From Streptomyces humi (GTDB taxonomy: Bacteria > Actinomycetota > Actinomycetes > Streptomycetales > Streptomycetaceae): a stretch of 57,962 bases of DNA. How positions within the stretch are numbered: the first letter of the stretch is position 1; each line of letters starts with the position of its first letter. The position numbers were made by a program, and so were the translations under genes. The notes beneath the pieces are model-generated. The model was given only the letters and a program-made list of their open reading frames with translations, did no database searches and was not told the DNA's origin. Shown in pieces: positions 1-8,748 of this stretch. The stretch covers positions 1 through 57,962 of the forward strand of contig NZ_LBMU02000090.1 in assembly GCF_001005085.2 (NCBI RefSeq), in the 5' to 3' direction.

Positions 1-331
1 CACCCACCCCACGACCACCGCCAGGTCCGCCCGCCCCGCGCACTCCCACGGCCGCCCGCCACCCCTCCAGCCCGACCGACCGCACCGCGCACTCCGATGG
101 CCGCCCGCCCCCCCTCCAGCCCGACCGCCCCACGTGACTTCCTCCGCAAGCTCCCGCAGTGCGTGGCCTCCCGCGATGCGCGACCTCCCGCGACACCTCG
201 CGCACCGTCGGCTCTCCCCAGCTCACCCGGCCCCGATGCCGGCCCCGTCGCACCAGAGCCTTTCGTGTCCGGGAATGGGAGACACCTCGTCGTGTGTTGG
301 CGCGGCAGGGGGCAGAGGACCGGAGCACGAC
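1..331. other. gene-free leader with tandem repeat
   Basis: I see no convincing coding region here. The first 134 bases are C-rich and contain an imperfect tandem duplication (listed separately). A purine-rich GGAG lies six bases before the ATG at 332 and serves the phosphatase gene that follows. Any gene to the left lies outside the window. Confidence 0.6.
37..134. repeat. 49-bp imperfect tandem repeat, two copies
   Basis: Two head-to-tail copies, 37-85 and 86-134, both begin with CGCGCACTCC and share long blocks around CGGCCGCCCGCC and CCCTCCAGCCCGACCG. They differ at only a few positions. The start of the window may cut off further copies. No function is evident. Confidence 0.75.
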
Positions 332-1477
332 ATGGGCGATGCGCCGATCACGGCTTCCGTGGTCGAGACCCTGCGGACCTGGCGCCGTTCGGTGCCGGCG
401 CCGCTGTGGCCGGCCGGACCCCTCCTGCTGATCGTCGCGATCCCGGTGGCGGACGCGTTCCTGCCGCCGGACATCCACCTCGCCCACCTCCTGGTCGTCG
501 CGGTGGCGGTCGCAGCGGTCGGCTCCGGACCGCGCGCCACCGCGCTGACCGGGGCGGCGGCGGTCCTCTCCCTGGTCCTCGCGGGCGTCGAACGGGGGAC
601 CCTGACCACCGAGAGCGTCCTCGTCGAGCTCGCCGCCCTGCTGGCCGTCTGCGTCTTCCTCGTCCTGTTCACCCGGCTGCGGGACCGGCGGGAGCGTGAG
701 CTGGTGCGGGCGCGCTCGGTGTCCGACGCGGCACAGCGCGTCGTGCTGCGGCCGCTGCCGCGGCGGGCCGGACCCGTCACCCTCGCCTCGCACTACCGCA
801 GTGCCGAGGCGGACCCGACCATCGGCGGGGACCTGTTCGCCGCCGCCCGGATCCCCGGCTCCACGCGGCTGCTCATCGGGGACGTGCGGGGCAAGGGGCT
901 CCCCTCCATCAGCGACACCGCGATCGTGCTGGGCGCCTTCCGGGCCGCCGCGCACCGCCCGATCCCGCTGCCGGAGCTGGTCGCCTACATCGAGGACGCC
1001 GTCCGGTGGGGTCTCGCGGAGTTCTCCGAGGCGGCGGAGGACGCCGCCGAGCGCTTCGTGACCGCCGCCGTCCTGGACATCCCGGACGACGAGCCGGTGG
1101 TGCACGTGATCAGCTGCGGCCACCCGCCGCCCCTCCTGCTGGACGGCCGCACCGGGTCGGTGCTGCCCCTGACGGTCCCCGAACCGTCACCGCCGTTCGG
1201 CCTGGGCGGCGGGCCCGGCGGCGCGCACGGCACGGACGGCTGTTACGTGGCGACGGCCTTCCCCTTCGGCCACGGCGACCGGCTGGTGCTGTACACCGAC
1301 GGCGTCAGCGAGGCCCGGAACACCGCCGGTGAGTTCTATCCGCTGGCCGAGCGCGCCGCGGCACGGGCGGACCGGACGCCCGCCGCGCTCGTCGACCGGC
1401 TGGCCGCGGAAGTCCGGGCGTACGCCGGTGGCCGGCTGGACGACGACATGGCCATGGTCGTCGTCCAGCGGGACTGA
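332..1477 (+). CDS. membrane PP2C/SpoIIE-family serine phosphatase
   Basis: This 381-residue protein has an N-terminal membrane region (about residues 25-115, three to four hydrophobic helices), a short basic linker (RLRDRRERE), and a C-terminal SpoIIE-type phosphatase domain. Metal-binding signatures are visible: IGGDLF, IGDVRGKGL, LYTDGVSEARN and the terminal DDDMAMVVV. In this family such enzymes dephosphorylate anti-anti-sigma factors in partner-switching pathways, which is the likely role. No sensory domain beyond the membrane part is evident. The ATG at 332 is chosen over upstream in-frame starts because GGAG lies six bases before it and the upstream translation is low-complexity. No anti-sigma or STAS gene is adjacent. 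Confidence 0.85.
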   Translation: MGDAPITASVVETLRTWRRSVPAPLWPAGPLLLIVAIPVADAFLPPDIHLAHLLVVAVAVAAVGSGPRATALTGAAAVLSLVLAGVERGTLTTESVLVELAALLAVCVFLVLFTRLRDRRERELVRARSVSDAAQRVVLRPLPRRAGPVTLASHYRSAEADPTIGGDLFAAARIPGSTRLLIGDVRGKGLPSISDTAIVLGAFRAAAHRPIPLPELVAYIEDAVRWGLAEFSEAAEDAAERFVTAAVLDIPDDEPVVHVISCGHPPPLLLDGRTGSVLPLTVPEPSPPFGLGGGPGGAHGTDGCYVATAFPFGHGDRLVLYTDGVSEARNTAGEFYPLAERAAARADRTPAALVDRLAAEVRAYAGGRLDDDMAMVVVQRD

Positions 1478-1719
1478 ACGGCGTCAACGACCTTCGGTCT
1501 TCGCAACCCGAACTGTGATCTTTGCGTCTTCCTTCGGCCAGGTACTCGACAGGAAGCTCACAGTGAGGGAGAAAGTGAACCTGACCAGAAGATGACGAGC
1601 AGGCGAACCCAGTCCGACCCACAACCGACAACACCCAAAAACCTACACATCGGCCGAAATTGAGACCTTCAACTTCGCAGTCAGTTCCGCGGGCCACCGC
1701 CGGGGACAACCGAAGCACC

Positions 1720-3087
1720 GTGCTCTCCGTGTGGCGCCGCCCCCGTACGGGACTCTGGGCCGCGGCAGGTGTCACGGCCCTCGCGTTCCTCGTCGCGCTG
1801 GAGTACGTGGCACGCCACTACGGCGTGCCCGGCCCGCTCACCGTCCAGGCGCGGGAGCTGGTGTTCCCGCCCAAGTCCGGCTTCCTGCTCTACGCCGGTC
1901 TCGCACTGACGATGCTGGTGCTCACCCCGCGCCAGCGGCTCGTCGCGGCCGGCGTCGCGGTCGGCATCGACGCCGTCCTGCTGTCCCTCCGGTGGGCGTT
2001 CGGCGTCGGGACGGGCGAGGGCCACCCCTTCGGCAACGGCGCGTTGTGGGTGATCCTCGGCTGCGCGGTCGTCGCCGTGACCCGCCGCACCGGCCCCGAG
2101 CGCACCCTGCTCCTGAAGGGCACCGGGCTGGGCCTGCTGCTGGTGGCCGGCCGCAAGACCGGCGACACCTGGCTGCTCATCACCTCGAAGAGCCGCCCGA
2201 TGGTGCTCGACCAGTACGTGGCGACCGCCGACCACGCGCTGGGGAACCCGTCCTGGCTGATGGGCCGGCTGGTGACGGCCAGCGGCCCGGCCGGCTTCAC
2301 CCTCCTCGACGTCGTCTACAGCCAGCTCGCCGTGGCCGCGGTCCTCGTCGCGCTGTACCAGCTGCGCAACGTCGCCGCCGAGCGCCGCTTCCCGCGCCAC
2401 CACCTGGTGCGCACCTTCCTGCTCATAGGCCTGCTCGGACCCGGCATCTACATGCTCTTCCCGGTGGTCGGCCCGGTCTTCGCCTACGGCACCGGAACCG
2501 ACCACTGGGCGACGGTCGGCCTCTGGCCGGACCACTCGCCGGGCGACGGGCACTGGCCGGTGCCCGACCTGTGGCCGGGGACGACACCGGCGATCAGCCC
2601 GCCGCACCCCGTCGTCTACGACGCGATCACCCCCCGCAACTGCATGCCCAGCCTGCACACGGCCTGGGCCACGGCGATCTTCATCCACTCCCGCCGCGGC
2701 CCCCGGTTCCTGCGGTTCGCCGGCGCGTTCTGGCTGGTCGCGACGCTCACCGCCACCCTGGGCTTCGGCTACCACTACGGCGCGGACCTCCTCGCCGGAG
2801 TGGTGTTCACCCTCACCATCGAGGCGGCCCTGCGCACCTACGACCGTGGCTGGGACCCGGCGGGGCTCCGCCTGACCGGGTACGGCACGGCGGTCTTCGT
2901 CGCCCTCCTGGTGTCCTACCGCTTCCTGCCGTTGCCGATGGCGGAGCACCGGTGGCTGTCCGGACCGCTCCTGGTACTGGCGATGCTCTCGGTGATCTAC
3001 GGCTACGTGCGGACCACCGGCCGCTGGGAACCGGCGCCCGCCGCGGTCCCGCGCCCTCGCACGGAACCGCAGCCCGAACTGATCTGA
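1720..3087 (+). CDS. PAP2-superfamily (Aur1/Ipt1-like) membrane phosphatase or phosphotransferase
   Basis: A polytopic membrane protein of about 455 residues with roughly ten hydrophobic segments. PAP2-type catalytic motifs are present: CMPSLHTAWA near residue 309 and GYHYGADLLAG near 350, the latter supplying the nucleophile-activating histidine and aspartate. The arrangement matches the PAP2_3 / inositol-phosphorylceramide-synthase-like branch found widely in actinomycetes, which acts on lipid phosphates outside the membrane; the exact substrate cannot be told. The frame is open from a TTG at 1660, but neither that nor the GTG at 1720 has a strong ribosome site, so the start is uncertain. 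It follows the PP2C gene by a 180-base gap and ends just before a convergent glycosidase gene. Confidence 0.8.
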   Translation: MLSVWRRPRTGLWAAAGVTALAFLVALEYVARHYGVPGPLTVQARELVFPPKSGFLLYAGLALTMLVLTPRQRLVAAGVAVGIDAVLLSLRWAFGVGTGEGHPFGNGALWVILGCAVVAVTRRTGPERTLLLKGTGLGLLLVAGRKTGDTWLLITSKSRPMVLDQYVATADHALGNPSWLMGRLVTASGPAGFTLLDVVYSQLAVAAVLVALYQLRNVAAERRFPRHHLVRTFLLIGLLGPGIYMLFPVVGPVFAYGTGTDHWATVGLWPDHSPGDGHWPVPDLWPGTTPAISPPHPVVYDAITPRNCMPSLHTAWATAIFIHSRRGPRFLRFAGAFWLVATLTATLGFGYHYGADLLAGVVFTLTIEAALRTYDRGWDPAGLRLTGYGTAVFVALLVSYRFLPLPMAEHRWLSGPLLVLAMLSVIYGYVRTTGRWEPAPAAVPRPRTEPQPELI

Positions 3088-3112
3088 GCCTGACCGGCAG
3101 CGATGCCGCCGG

Positions 3113-4492
3113 TCAGGCCCAGGCCGTCACCGCCGCGAAGGAGCTGTCCTGGCGGAACAGGTCCGTGCCGGGCGAGATGTCCACGCGCAGCTGGTAGTTG
3201 TAGTGGCGCAGGTAGTAGCCGGGGTAGTTGTACGACTCGAAGCGGACCGAGCCGCTCGTCGCGCCGGTGCGGGCGATGAACGTGGCGTCCTTCGCGAAGG
3301 TCGCCGTGCCGTCGTTCGCGTCGAAGCGGGCACGGAAGTCGTAGTGGCGCAGGTAGTTGCCGGACGCGTCGCGGAAGGAGTAGCCGTTGCCGTCGGCGAG
3401 GCCCGCGACGACGGTGAAGGTGGCGGCCTGCTTGTCCGCGGTGGCGCTGGAGCCGGTCACCACCGGCAGGTTGAGGAGGGAGGACTGCTCCTCCCAGTAG
3501 CGGGTGGTGTAGTTGGCCGACTGGAAGGAGCGGGTCGCGTTCTTCGTCACCGAGGCGCCGCCCGGCACCGTCTCCTTGATCACCGTGAAGTGGCGGGCCG
3601 TGCCCGAGAGGGTGGGCAGGGCGGTGGGGGTGCTCCACGTGGCGAAGGTGTCGTAACTGTCGCTGTAGTAGTAGGTGCCGTCGCCGTAGCCGTCGAAGAA
3701 GATCCGCCAGCCGCCGTTGTCGAGCTGGATCACCGACGGGCCCTCGCGGTAGCTCCCCCAGCCCGCCCAGTCGCCGGTCCTGGAAAGGGTGTAGGGCCCC
3801 TTGAGGGCCGAGGCGGTGCCGTACTCGATGTACTTCGCGGTCTCGTTCTTCGTGAACGCGTGGTAGGTCGAGCCGACCTTCACGATGTACGTGTCGATGT
3901 GGTTGGAGCCGATGCCGGACAGGGCGACCGGTGAGGTCCAGGCCGTGAGCGCGGAGTCGGTCGCCGTGAGGACGTACGGGGTGAAGATCCACTCGTCGTC
4001 GGTGGTCGAGCAGGACACGATCACGTTGACACCGGCGTCGCTGTCGACGAACCACTCGGGCTCCCAGGCCCGGGAGAGATCGGTGATCGGGATCGTGTAG
4101 TCGTACAGGAAGGTCCAGTTGACCCGGTCGGAGCTGCGGGCGAAGCCGATGGTGGTGCTCTCGTCCTGCCAGGTGTGCGTGGTGTAGGTGATGTAGTAGT
4201 AGCCGTCCGTGTGCTTGAGGACACTGGCGTCGCGGATGCGGTTGCTCGGCGGGGTGTAGGCGGAGGCCTGGAGGAGGCGGAAGTCCGTGGCGTCGTCGGA
4301 CTGGTAGACGTTCACCGTGCCGTCGTCACTGTCCAGGAACGGGACGATGGTGTAGCGGGTGGCGTATCCGCTCGCGGGGGCGGCGGCCTCGGCCGTGCCG
4401 GCCAGTCCGGGCAGGACCAGGGCCGACACCGGCAGCGCGGCCAGCGCGCGGAGCAGGGTGCGACGGGACGGGGCGGGGGGACGTACGGTCAC
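3113..4492 (-). CDS. secreted GH43-like glycoside hydrolase with AbfB arabinose-binding domain
   Basis: A 459-residue exported protein. The N-terminus carries twin arginines before a hydrophobic stretch (RRTLLRALAALPVSALVLP) and an Ala-x-Ala cleavage region, so Tat or Sec export is likely. Residues about 45-300 form a repetitive five-bladed-propeller-like domain with short blocks such as GYYYITYTTHTW and HIDTYIVKVGSTYHAF. The last 130 residues are an AbfB-type domain with paired YLRHYDFRARF and YLRHYNYQLRV blocks, known to bind arabinofuranose side chains. The likely role is trimming arabinose-decorated plant polysaccharide. The GTG at 4492 has GGGAG seven bases upstream; an ATG at 4603 would add 37 residues unlike a signal sequence. 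A palindrome 60 bases upstream could be its operator. Confidence 0.8.
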   Translation of the reverse strand: MTVRPPAPSRRTLLRALAALPVSALVLPGLAGTAEAAAPASGYATRYTIVPFLDSDDGTVNVYQSDDATDFRLLQASAYTPPSNRIRDASVLKHTDGYYYITYTTHTWQDESTTIGFARSSDRVNWTFLYDYTIPITDLSRAWEPEWFVDSDAGVNVIVSCSTTDDEWIFTPYVLTATDSALTAWTSPVALSGIGSNHIDTYIVKVGSTYHAFTKNETAKYIEYGTASALKGPYTLSRTGDWAGWGSYREGPSVIQLDNGGWRIFFDGYGDGTYYYSDSYDTFATWSTPTALPTLSGTARHFTVIKETVPGGASVTKNATRSFQSANYTTRYWEEQSSLLNLPVVTGSSATADKQAATFTVVAGLADGNGYSFRDASGNYLRHYDFRARFDANDGTATFAKDATFIARTGATSGSVRFESYNYPGYYLRHYNYQLRVDISPGTDLFRQDSSFAAVTAWA

Positions 4493-4551
4493 GGCGGCTC
4501 TCCCGGGGGGCTCGTGCAGATCCGGATCGCAGACAGGCAGCGTCCGGAATT

Positions 4552-4566
4552 TCGAACGAAGTTCGA
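4552..4566. promoter_or_regulatory. 15-bp palindrome, candidate operator of the glycosidase gene
   Basis: TCGAAC-GAA-GTTCGA is a perfect six-base inverted repeat with a three-base centre. It lies 60 bases upstream of the glycosidase start and about 160 bases before the amidase. It resembles an actinobacterial LexA box, but that box has a four-base spacer. A sugar-responsive repressor site is the alternative. Confidence 0.45.
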
Positions 4567-4722
4567 CAAGTCGCGCAGAAAGTAAGAGCGGCGACAGGTT
4601 CACGTCAATGCTTTGAGCGGTACTGGGGCACGGCTGGACGCCGGCTGTGCGAAAGCTGTCCCCCGCGCCCCCAATCGACGTTACTCTCCGGTAGACATCG
4701 TGCCGCCGGAGGTGGGCAAGCC

Positions 4723-6147
4723 ATGCCGTACGACCGCTCCGCCGGGCTCGCCGAGTCCGTACGCGCCCTGGCCGCAGGCGAGTTGTCCTCCCGGAAGCTG
4801 GTCGAGGAGTCTCTGGCGCGGATCGAGGCCACCCAGGGCTCCCTCAACGCCTTCCGGATCGTGCGCACTTCGGCGGCGCTCGCCGAAGCCGAGGCCGCCG
4901 ACCGGGAGTTGGCGGCGGGGGTACGGCGCCCCCTGCTCGGGGTACCGGTCGCGGTCAAGGACGACATGGAGGTGGCCGGCGAGCCGACCGCCTTCGGCTG
5001 CCGCGGCGACTTCCCGCCCGCGCCGCGGGACGCCGAGGCGGTGCGGCGGCTGCGCGCGGCCGGTGCCGTGATCATCGGCAAGACCAACGCCTGCGAGCTG
5101 GGACAGTGGCCGTTCACCGAGGGACCGGCCTTCGGCGCCACCCGCAACCCGTGGCACCCGGAGCACACCCCGGGCGGCTCCTCCGGCGGATCGGCGGCGG
5201 CCGTCGCGGCGGGACTGGTGCCGGCCGCGCTCGGCTCGGACGGGGCCGGCTCGGTGCGCATCCCGGCCGCCTGGACCCACCTCGTGGGCATCAAACCGCA
5301 GCGCGGCCGCATCTCCACCTGGCCGCGCGGCGAGTCCTTCCAGGGCATCACGGTCAACGGCACCCTGGCCCGTACGGTCGCCGACGCCGCCCTGCTGCTG
5401 GACGCGGCGAGCGGGAACCACCCGCGGGACCCGCACCGGCCACCGGAGTCGGCCGTCTCGGACGCGGTCGGCCGCGATCCCGGGCGGCTGCGCGTCGCGC
5501 TCTCCCTGAAGCCGCCGTTCACCGCGCTGCCCGCCCGCCTGGACCCGGACGTCCGCGCCCGTGTCGTCGAACTCGCCGGGAGACTGGAGGCGTTGGGTCA
5601 CACGGTGGAGGAGGCCGACCCGCCCTACGGCCGCATCGGGCTCACCTTCGTGCCGCGCGCCACGGCGGGGATCGCCGAACGCGTCCGCGAGGCACCGCAT
5701 CCCGCCCTGCTCGACAGGCGCACGCTGGAGGCCGCCCGCCTGGGCCGGCTGCTCGGCGGGGCCCCGCTGCGGGCCGCCCGGCGCGCGGAGGCGGGCCTGC
5801 GACGGCGCATCGGCGGCTTCTTCACGTCGTACGACCTGATCCTCGCGCCGACCACCGCCGCTCCCCCGCCCCGGGTGGGCGCGATGCTGGGCCTGGGACA
5901 GTTCGCCACCGACCGGGCGATGATCGCCGCCTGCCCCTACGCCTGGCCGTGGAACGTGCTGGGCTGGCCGGGGGTGAACGTGCCGGCCGGGTTCGTCGGT
6001 GCCGGGCTGCCGGTGGGCGCGCAGTTGCTGGGGCCGGCGAACAGCGAGCCGCTGCTCGTCTCGGTCGCGGCCCAGCTGGAGTCCGAGTCGCGCTGGCACG
6101 AGCGGTGGCCGCCGCGGGCCCTGGTCACGGACTCCCCCGCGCCGTGA
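4723..6147 (+). CDS. amidase-signature family hydrolase
   Basis: A 474-residue enzyme of the amidase signature family, usual length. The Ser-cisSer-Lys catalytic triad is visible: Lys79 in VAVKDDMEVAG, the glycine/serine loop GGSSGGS at 151-157, and the nucleophilic serine at about 177 in GSDGAGSVRIPA. Members cleave carboxamides such as indoleacetamide, acylamides or glutaminyl-tRNA. No gatB or gatC neighbour is present and the C-terminus is not GatA-like, so a free-standing amidase is likely and the substrate is unknown. The ATG has GGAGGTGGG upstream at good distance. The gene runs in the same direction as the NfeD-like and flotillin genes downstream, with 46 bases between it and the next start. 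Confidence 0.85.
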   Translation: MPYDRSAGLAESVRALAAGELSSRKLVEESLARIEATQGSLNAFRIVRTSAALAEAEAADRELAAGVRRPLLGVPVAVKDDMEVAGEPTAFGCRGDFPPAPRDAEAVRRLRAAGAVIIGKTNACELGQWPFTEGPAFGATRNPWHPEHTPGGSSGGSAAAVAAGLVPAALGSDGAGSVRIPAAWTHLVGIKPQRGRISTWPRGESFQGITVNGTLARTVADAALLLDAASGNHPRDPHRPPESAVSDAVGRDPGRLRVALSLKPPFTALPARLDPDVRARVVELAGRLEALGHTVEEADPPYGRIGLTFVPRATAGIAERVREAPHPALLDRRTLEAARLGRLLGGAPLRAARRAEAGLRRRIGGFFTSYDLILAPTTAAPPPRVGAMLGLGQFATDRAMIAACPYAWPWNVLGWPGVNVPAGFVGAGLPVGAQLLGPANSEPLLVSVAAQLESESRWHERWPPRALVTDSPAP

Positions 6148-6193
6148 CGGCCTGCCGCTTTCCCGTCGACTGACCTGCCCGTACCCTCTGGCC

Positions 6194-6412
6194 ATGGACG
6201 ATGCGTCGATGGTGGGGCTGATGGGGCGGGTCACCGGCACGGTCGGGCCCGGACTCGTCGGCGAGGTGATCGTGCGGGTCCGCGGGGGTGCCGAGCACTT
6301 CCTCGCGTACGCCGCCGACGGCACCGGCCGGTTCGAGCGGGGCACGGTGGTGATGGTGGTCGAGTACCTGCCGCCGAGGACGGTCTACGTCACGCCCGCA
6401 TACGACAGTTGA
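6194..6412 (+). CDS. small NfeD-like OB-fold protein, flotillin partner
   Basis: A 72-residue protein starting MDDASMVGLMGRVTG. The sequence (GRVTGTVGPGLVGEVIVRVRGG, then RGTVVMVVEYLPPRTVYVTP) resembles the C-terminal OB-fold of NfeD, which normally follows membrane helices; no membrane segment is present here. NfeD proteins are known to be encoded beside flotillins, and the next gene is a flotillin 133 bases downstream, which supports the call. It may act as a soluble or peripheral partner. A longer frame starts further left but overlaps the amidase gene, so the ATG at 6194 is preferred. Confidence 0.65.
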   Translation: MDDASMVGLMGRVTGTVGPGLVGEVIVRVRGGAEHFLAYAADGTGRFERGTVVMVVEYLPPRTVYVTPAYDS

Positions 6413-6545
6413 GCAGGTGTAGCCCCAGGTGAGGGGCGCATGCGTCAAGATTGCAACAAGGATTCACCGGTCCCTTCACCCCGCGCCCGGGCGGGCGCAC
6501 ACTCCCTTCGTTCGGTGCCGAAAGGGCACCATCCAAAGGGGGCGT

Positions 6546-8039
6546 ATGCCGATGGTTGTCGGCGTCGTTGCGGGGGCGGCGGTTCTCGCCGTGCTCGTGC
6601 TGATCGGTCTGTTCAAGATGATGTGGCGGGTGGCCGAGCCGAACGAGGCGCTCATCATCTCCGGTTCGAAGCACCGGACCGAGGGTCTCGAAGAGGGCAT
6701 GGGGTTCCGGATCGTCACGGGGCGCGGCACGCTGGTGCTGCCGGGCGTGCAGGCGGTGCGCAAGCTCTCGCTCGACCTGAACGAGACCGAGTTGTCGGTG
6801 GACTGCGTGACCCAGCAGGGCATTCCGCTGAAGGTGCGGGGTGTGGTCATCTTCAAGGTGGGCGACGACTTCGTGTCGATCGCCAACGCGGGCCGCCGTT
6901 TCCTGGACCAGCAGAAGATGATGTCCGAGCGGGTGCACAACGTGTTCGCCGGTCATCTGCGTTCCATCGTGGGCGGGTTGACCGTCGAGGACATGATCCG
7001 CGACCGGGACAAGCTCACCGGGCAGACCCGGGCCGCCTGCGGCACGGAGATGGAGAAGCTGGGGCTCATCGTGGACTCCTTGCAGATCCACGAGATCGAG
7101 GACCCGACCGGGTACATCCGGAACCTGGCGATGCCGCACGCGGCGGCCGTGCAGCGGGACGCGCGGATCGCGCAGGCGGAGGCGAACCGTCTCGCCACCG
7201 AGGCCGAGCAGCAGTCGTTCGCCCGGATGGCGGAGGCCACCCGGGACAGCGAGATCCTCCAGGCCGGCTACCAGGCCGAGCGGGACAAGGCGGCGGCCCA
7301 GGCCCGCCAGGCCGGTCCGCTCGCCGACGCGGCCGCCCGGCAGGAGGTCGTGGTCCAGGAGACCCGGGTGGCCGAACTCGAGGCGCACCGGCGGGAGCAG
7401 CAGCTCCAGGCGGACGTCCGCAAGCCGGCCGACGCCAAGGCCTACGAGAAGCGGACGCTGGCCGAGGCCGAGCGTGACGCGCGCATCTCGGCGGCCCAGG
7501 CCAAGGCGAAGGAGACGGAACTGGCGGCGGCGGCCGAGGCCACCCGGGTCAAGACGGCCGCGGGCGCCGAGGCCGAGGCGACCCGGTCCCGGGGTACGGC
7601 CACCGCGGCGGCGACCCGGGCCACCGGTGAGGCCGAGGCGGCGGCCGCACAGGCCAGGGGTCTCGCGGACGCCGAGGCGACCAAGGCCAAGGGACTCGCC
7701 GAGGCGGAGGCCATCAAGGCCCGCGCCGGCGCCCTCGCCGAGAACCAGGAGGCGGTCGTCGCCCAGCAACTCGCCGAGAACTGGCCGGAGATCGTCAAGG
7801 CCGGGGCGTCCGCCTTCGGCAACGTGGACAACATGGTGCTCCTCAACGGAGCCGACGGCATGGCCGAGTTGTTCGCCAAGGCCCTCACCATGGGCGGCAC
7901 CGGGCTCGGTCTCGCCCGCCAGCTGCTCGCCTCGATGAACCAGAACGGGCAGCCGGCGAACGGGACCTCACCGGTGCTGAACGGAGTACCGGCGGCTCCG
8001 AGGTCCCAGAAGGTGCCGCTGGAGCCGGACGCCGAGTGA
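6546..8039 (+). CDS. flotillin-like SPFH/band 7 membrane scaffold protein
   Basis: A 497-residue protein with one N-terminal membrane segment (about residues 4-24), an SPFH/band 7 domain to about residue 200, then a long Ala/Glu/Lys-rich coiled-coil region with repeats such as EAEAAAAQARGLADAEATKA up to about residue 400, and a hydrophobic glycine-rich C-terminus. This is the flotillin layout; such proteins organise membrane microdomains. Its pairing with an upstream NfeD-like gene supports the call. The ATG at 6546 has AAAGGGGG just upstream; an earlier in-frame ATG at 6429 would add 39 residues ahead of the membrane helix and is less likely. A strong hairpin follows the stop. Confidence 0.9.
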   Translation: MPMVVGVVAGAAVLAVLVLIGLFKMMWRVAEPNEALIISGSKHRTEGLEEGMGFRIVTGRGTLVLPGVQAVRKLSLDLNETELSVDCVTQQGIPLKVRGVVIFKVGDDFVSIANAGRRFLDQQKMMSERVHNVFAGHLRSIVGGLTVEDMIRDRDKLTGQTRAACGTEMEKLGLIVDSLQIHEIEDPTGYIRNLAMPHAAAVQRDARIAQAEANRLATEAEQQSFARMAEATRDSEILQAGYQAERDKAAAQARQAGPLADAAARQEVVVQETRVAELEAHRREQQLQADVRKPADAKAYEKRTLAEAERDARISAAQAKAKETELAAAAEATRVKTAAGAEAEATRSRGTATAAATRATGEAEAAAAQARGLADAEATKAKGLAEAEAIKARAGALAENQEAVVAQQLAENWPEIVKAGASAFGNVDNMVLLNGADGMAELFAKALTMGGTGLGLARQLLASMNQNGQPANGTSPVLNGVPAAPRSQKVPLEPDAE

Positions 8040-8086
8040 CAGCGCGCCGGGGCAGCAGAGCGGCCCGGTGAGAAGACGGTCGAGGC

Positions 8087-8118
8087 GGCGCACCCCTCTG
8101 GCGACAGGGGGGTGCGCC
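8087..8118 (+). terminator. hairpin after the flotillin gene
   Basis: GGCGCACCCC (8087-8096) pairs perfectly with GGGGTGCGCC (8109-8118) across a 12-base loop, and C8086-G8119 extends the stem. It lies 47 bases after the flotillin stop. No U-run follows, which is common for Streptomyces terminators. Confidence 0.6.
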
Positions 8119-8223
8119 GTTCCGACGACAGGCGCGCACCCGGCGGCAGGCGCGCGCCCTTCCGACGACAGGCGAGCACCGTTCCGACGGCAGAGGCACC
8201 CTTATGGCGGCAGGCGGCGCACC
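8119..8223. repeat. degenerate 20-22-bp tandem repeats
   Basis: Copies of a unit like GTTCCGACGACAGGCGCGCACC lie at 8119-8140, 8159-8180, 8181-8200 and 8201-8223, with a partial copy at 8141-8158. They sit between the flotillin terminator and the end of the convergent MarR gene. No coding function was found; the region to 8315 is otherwise C-rich filler. Confidence 0.65.
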
Positions 8224-8315
8224 CTCCTGCCGACCAGGGGGAGACCGCCGCGTCCCACCCGCCGCCGCCTCCACCGCCGCGCCCGCCGCCCACCTCCACC
8301 GCGGTGTCCGCCCGC

Positions 8316-8729
8316 TCACTCCCGCGCGTTGAGGCGCTCCAGCAGGCCGAGCAGCGTCGCCCGGTCCGCCTCTGACAGTCCGGCGAAGCAGTCGGCGAGC
8401 ACCTCGCCGGCCACCCCGTGCCCGGCCGCCAGCATCCGCTCCCCCTCGGGGGTGAGGCGGTGCTGGATCCGCCGCCCGTGGCCCGGCCGGCGTTCCACCA
8501 GCCCCTGCGCGGCCAGCCGACCCACCAGCGTGCCGAAGGCCTGCTCGCTCTGGAAGGTGGCCGCGGCCAGCTCGCGCGCCGAGGCACCCGGTGACCGGTC
8601 GATGGCGCGCAGCGCGTCCCACTGCGCGAGGGTGGTGCCGACGGCCGAGAGCGCGCTGTCCATCGCCCGGTGCTGCCGGTACTGAGCCTGTTTCACCGCT
8701 CGTCCGAGAACTTGCAGGTCGTCTTGCAT
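8316..8729 (-). CDS. MarR-family transcriptional regulator
   Basis: A 137-residue winged-helix regulator of standard MarR length. The DNA-binding part is about residues 30-100 (TLAQWDALRAIDRSPGASA, QSEQAFGTLVGRLAAQGLV, and the wing RPGHGRRIQHRLTPEGERML), flanked by dimerisation helices. It is divergent from an alpha/beta hydrolase gene across a 61-base gap that holds a 30-base near-perfect palindrome. By the usual logic of this family it represses itself and the hydrolase, and is released by a small molecule. No ligand can be inferred. Confidence 0.9.
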   Translation of the reverse strand: MQDDLQVLGRAVKQAQYRQHRAMDSALSAVGTTLAQWDALRAIDRSPGASARELAAATFQSEQAFGTLVGRLAAQGLVERRPGHGRRIQHRLTPEGERMLAAGHGVAGEVLADCFAGLSEADRATLLGLLERLNARE

Positions 8730-8748
8730 GACCTCACTGTAGCCGACG

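Noticed and set aside
1681..2949. Long open frame on the minus strand opposite the PAP2 gene
   Set aside because: Its translation is arginine/glycine/alanine-rich with no recognisable domain and it mirrors the plus-strand gene's GC-rich codon pattern, as expected of a shadow frame.
4552..4566. SOS (LexA) box
   Set aside because: The arms fit but the spacer is three bases instead of four, and no DNA-repair gene follows; kept only as an unassigned operator.
8119..8223. CRISPR array
   Set aside because: The units are diverged and adjacent without unique spacers, and no cas gene is near.
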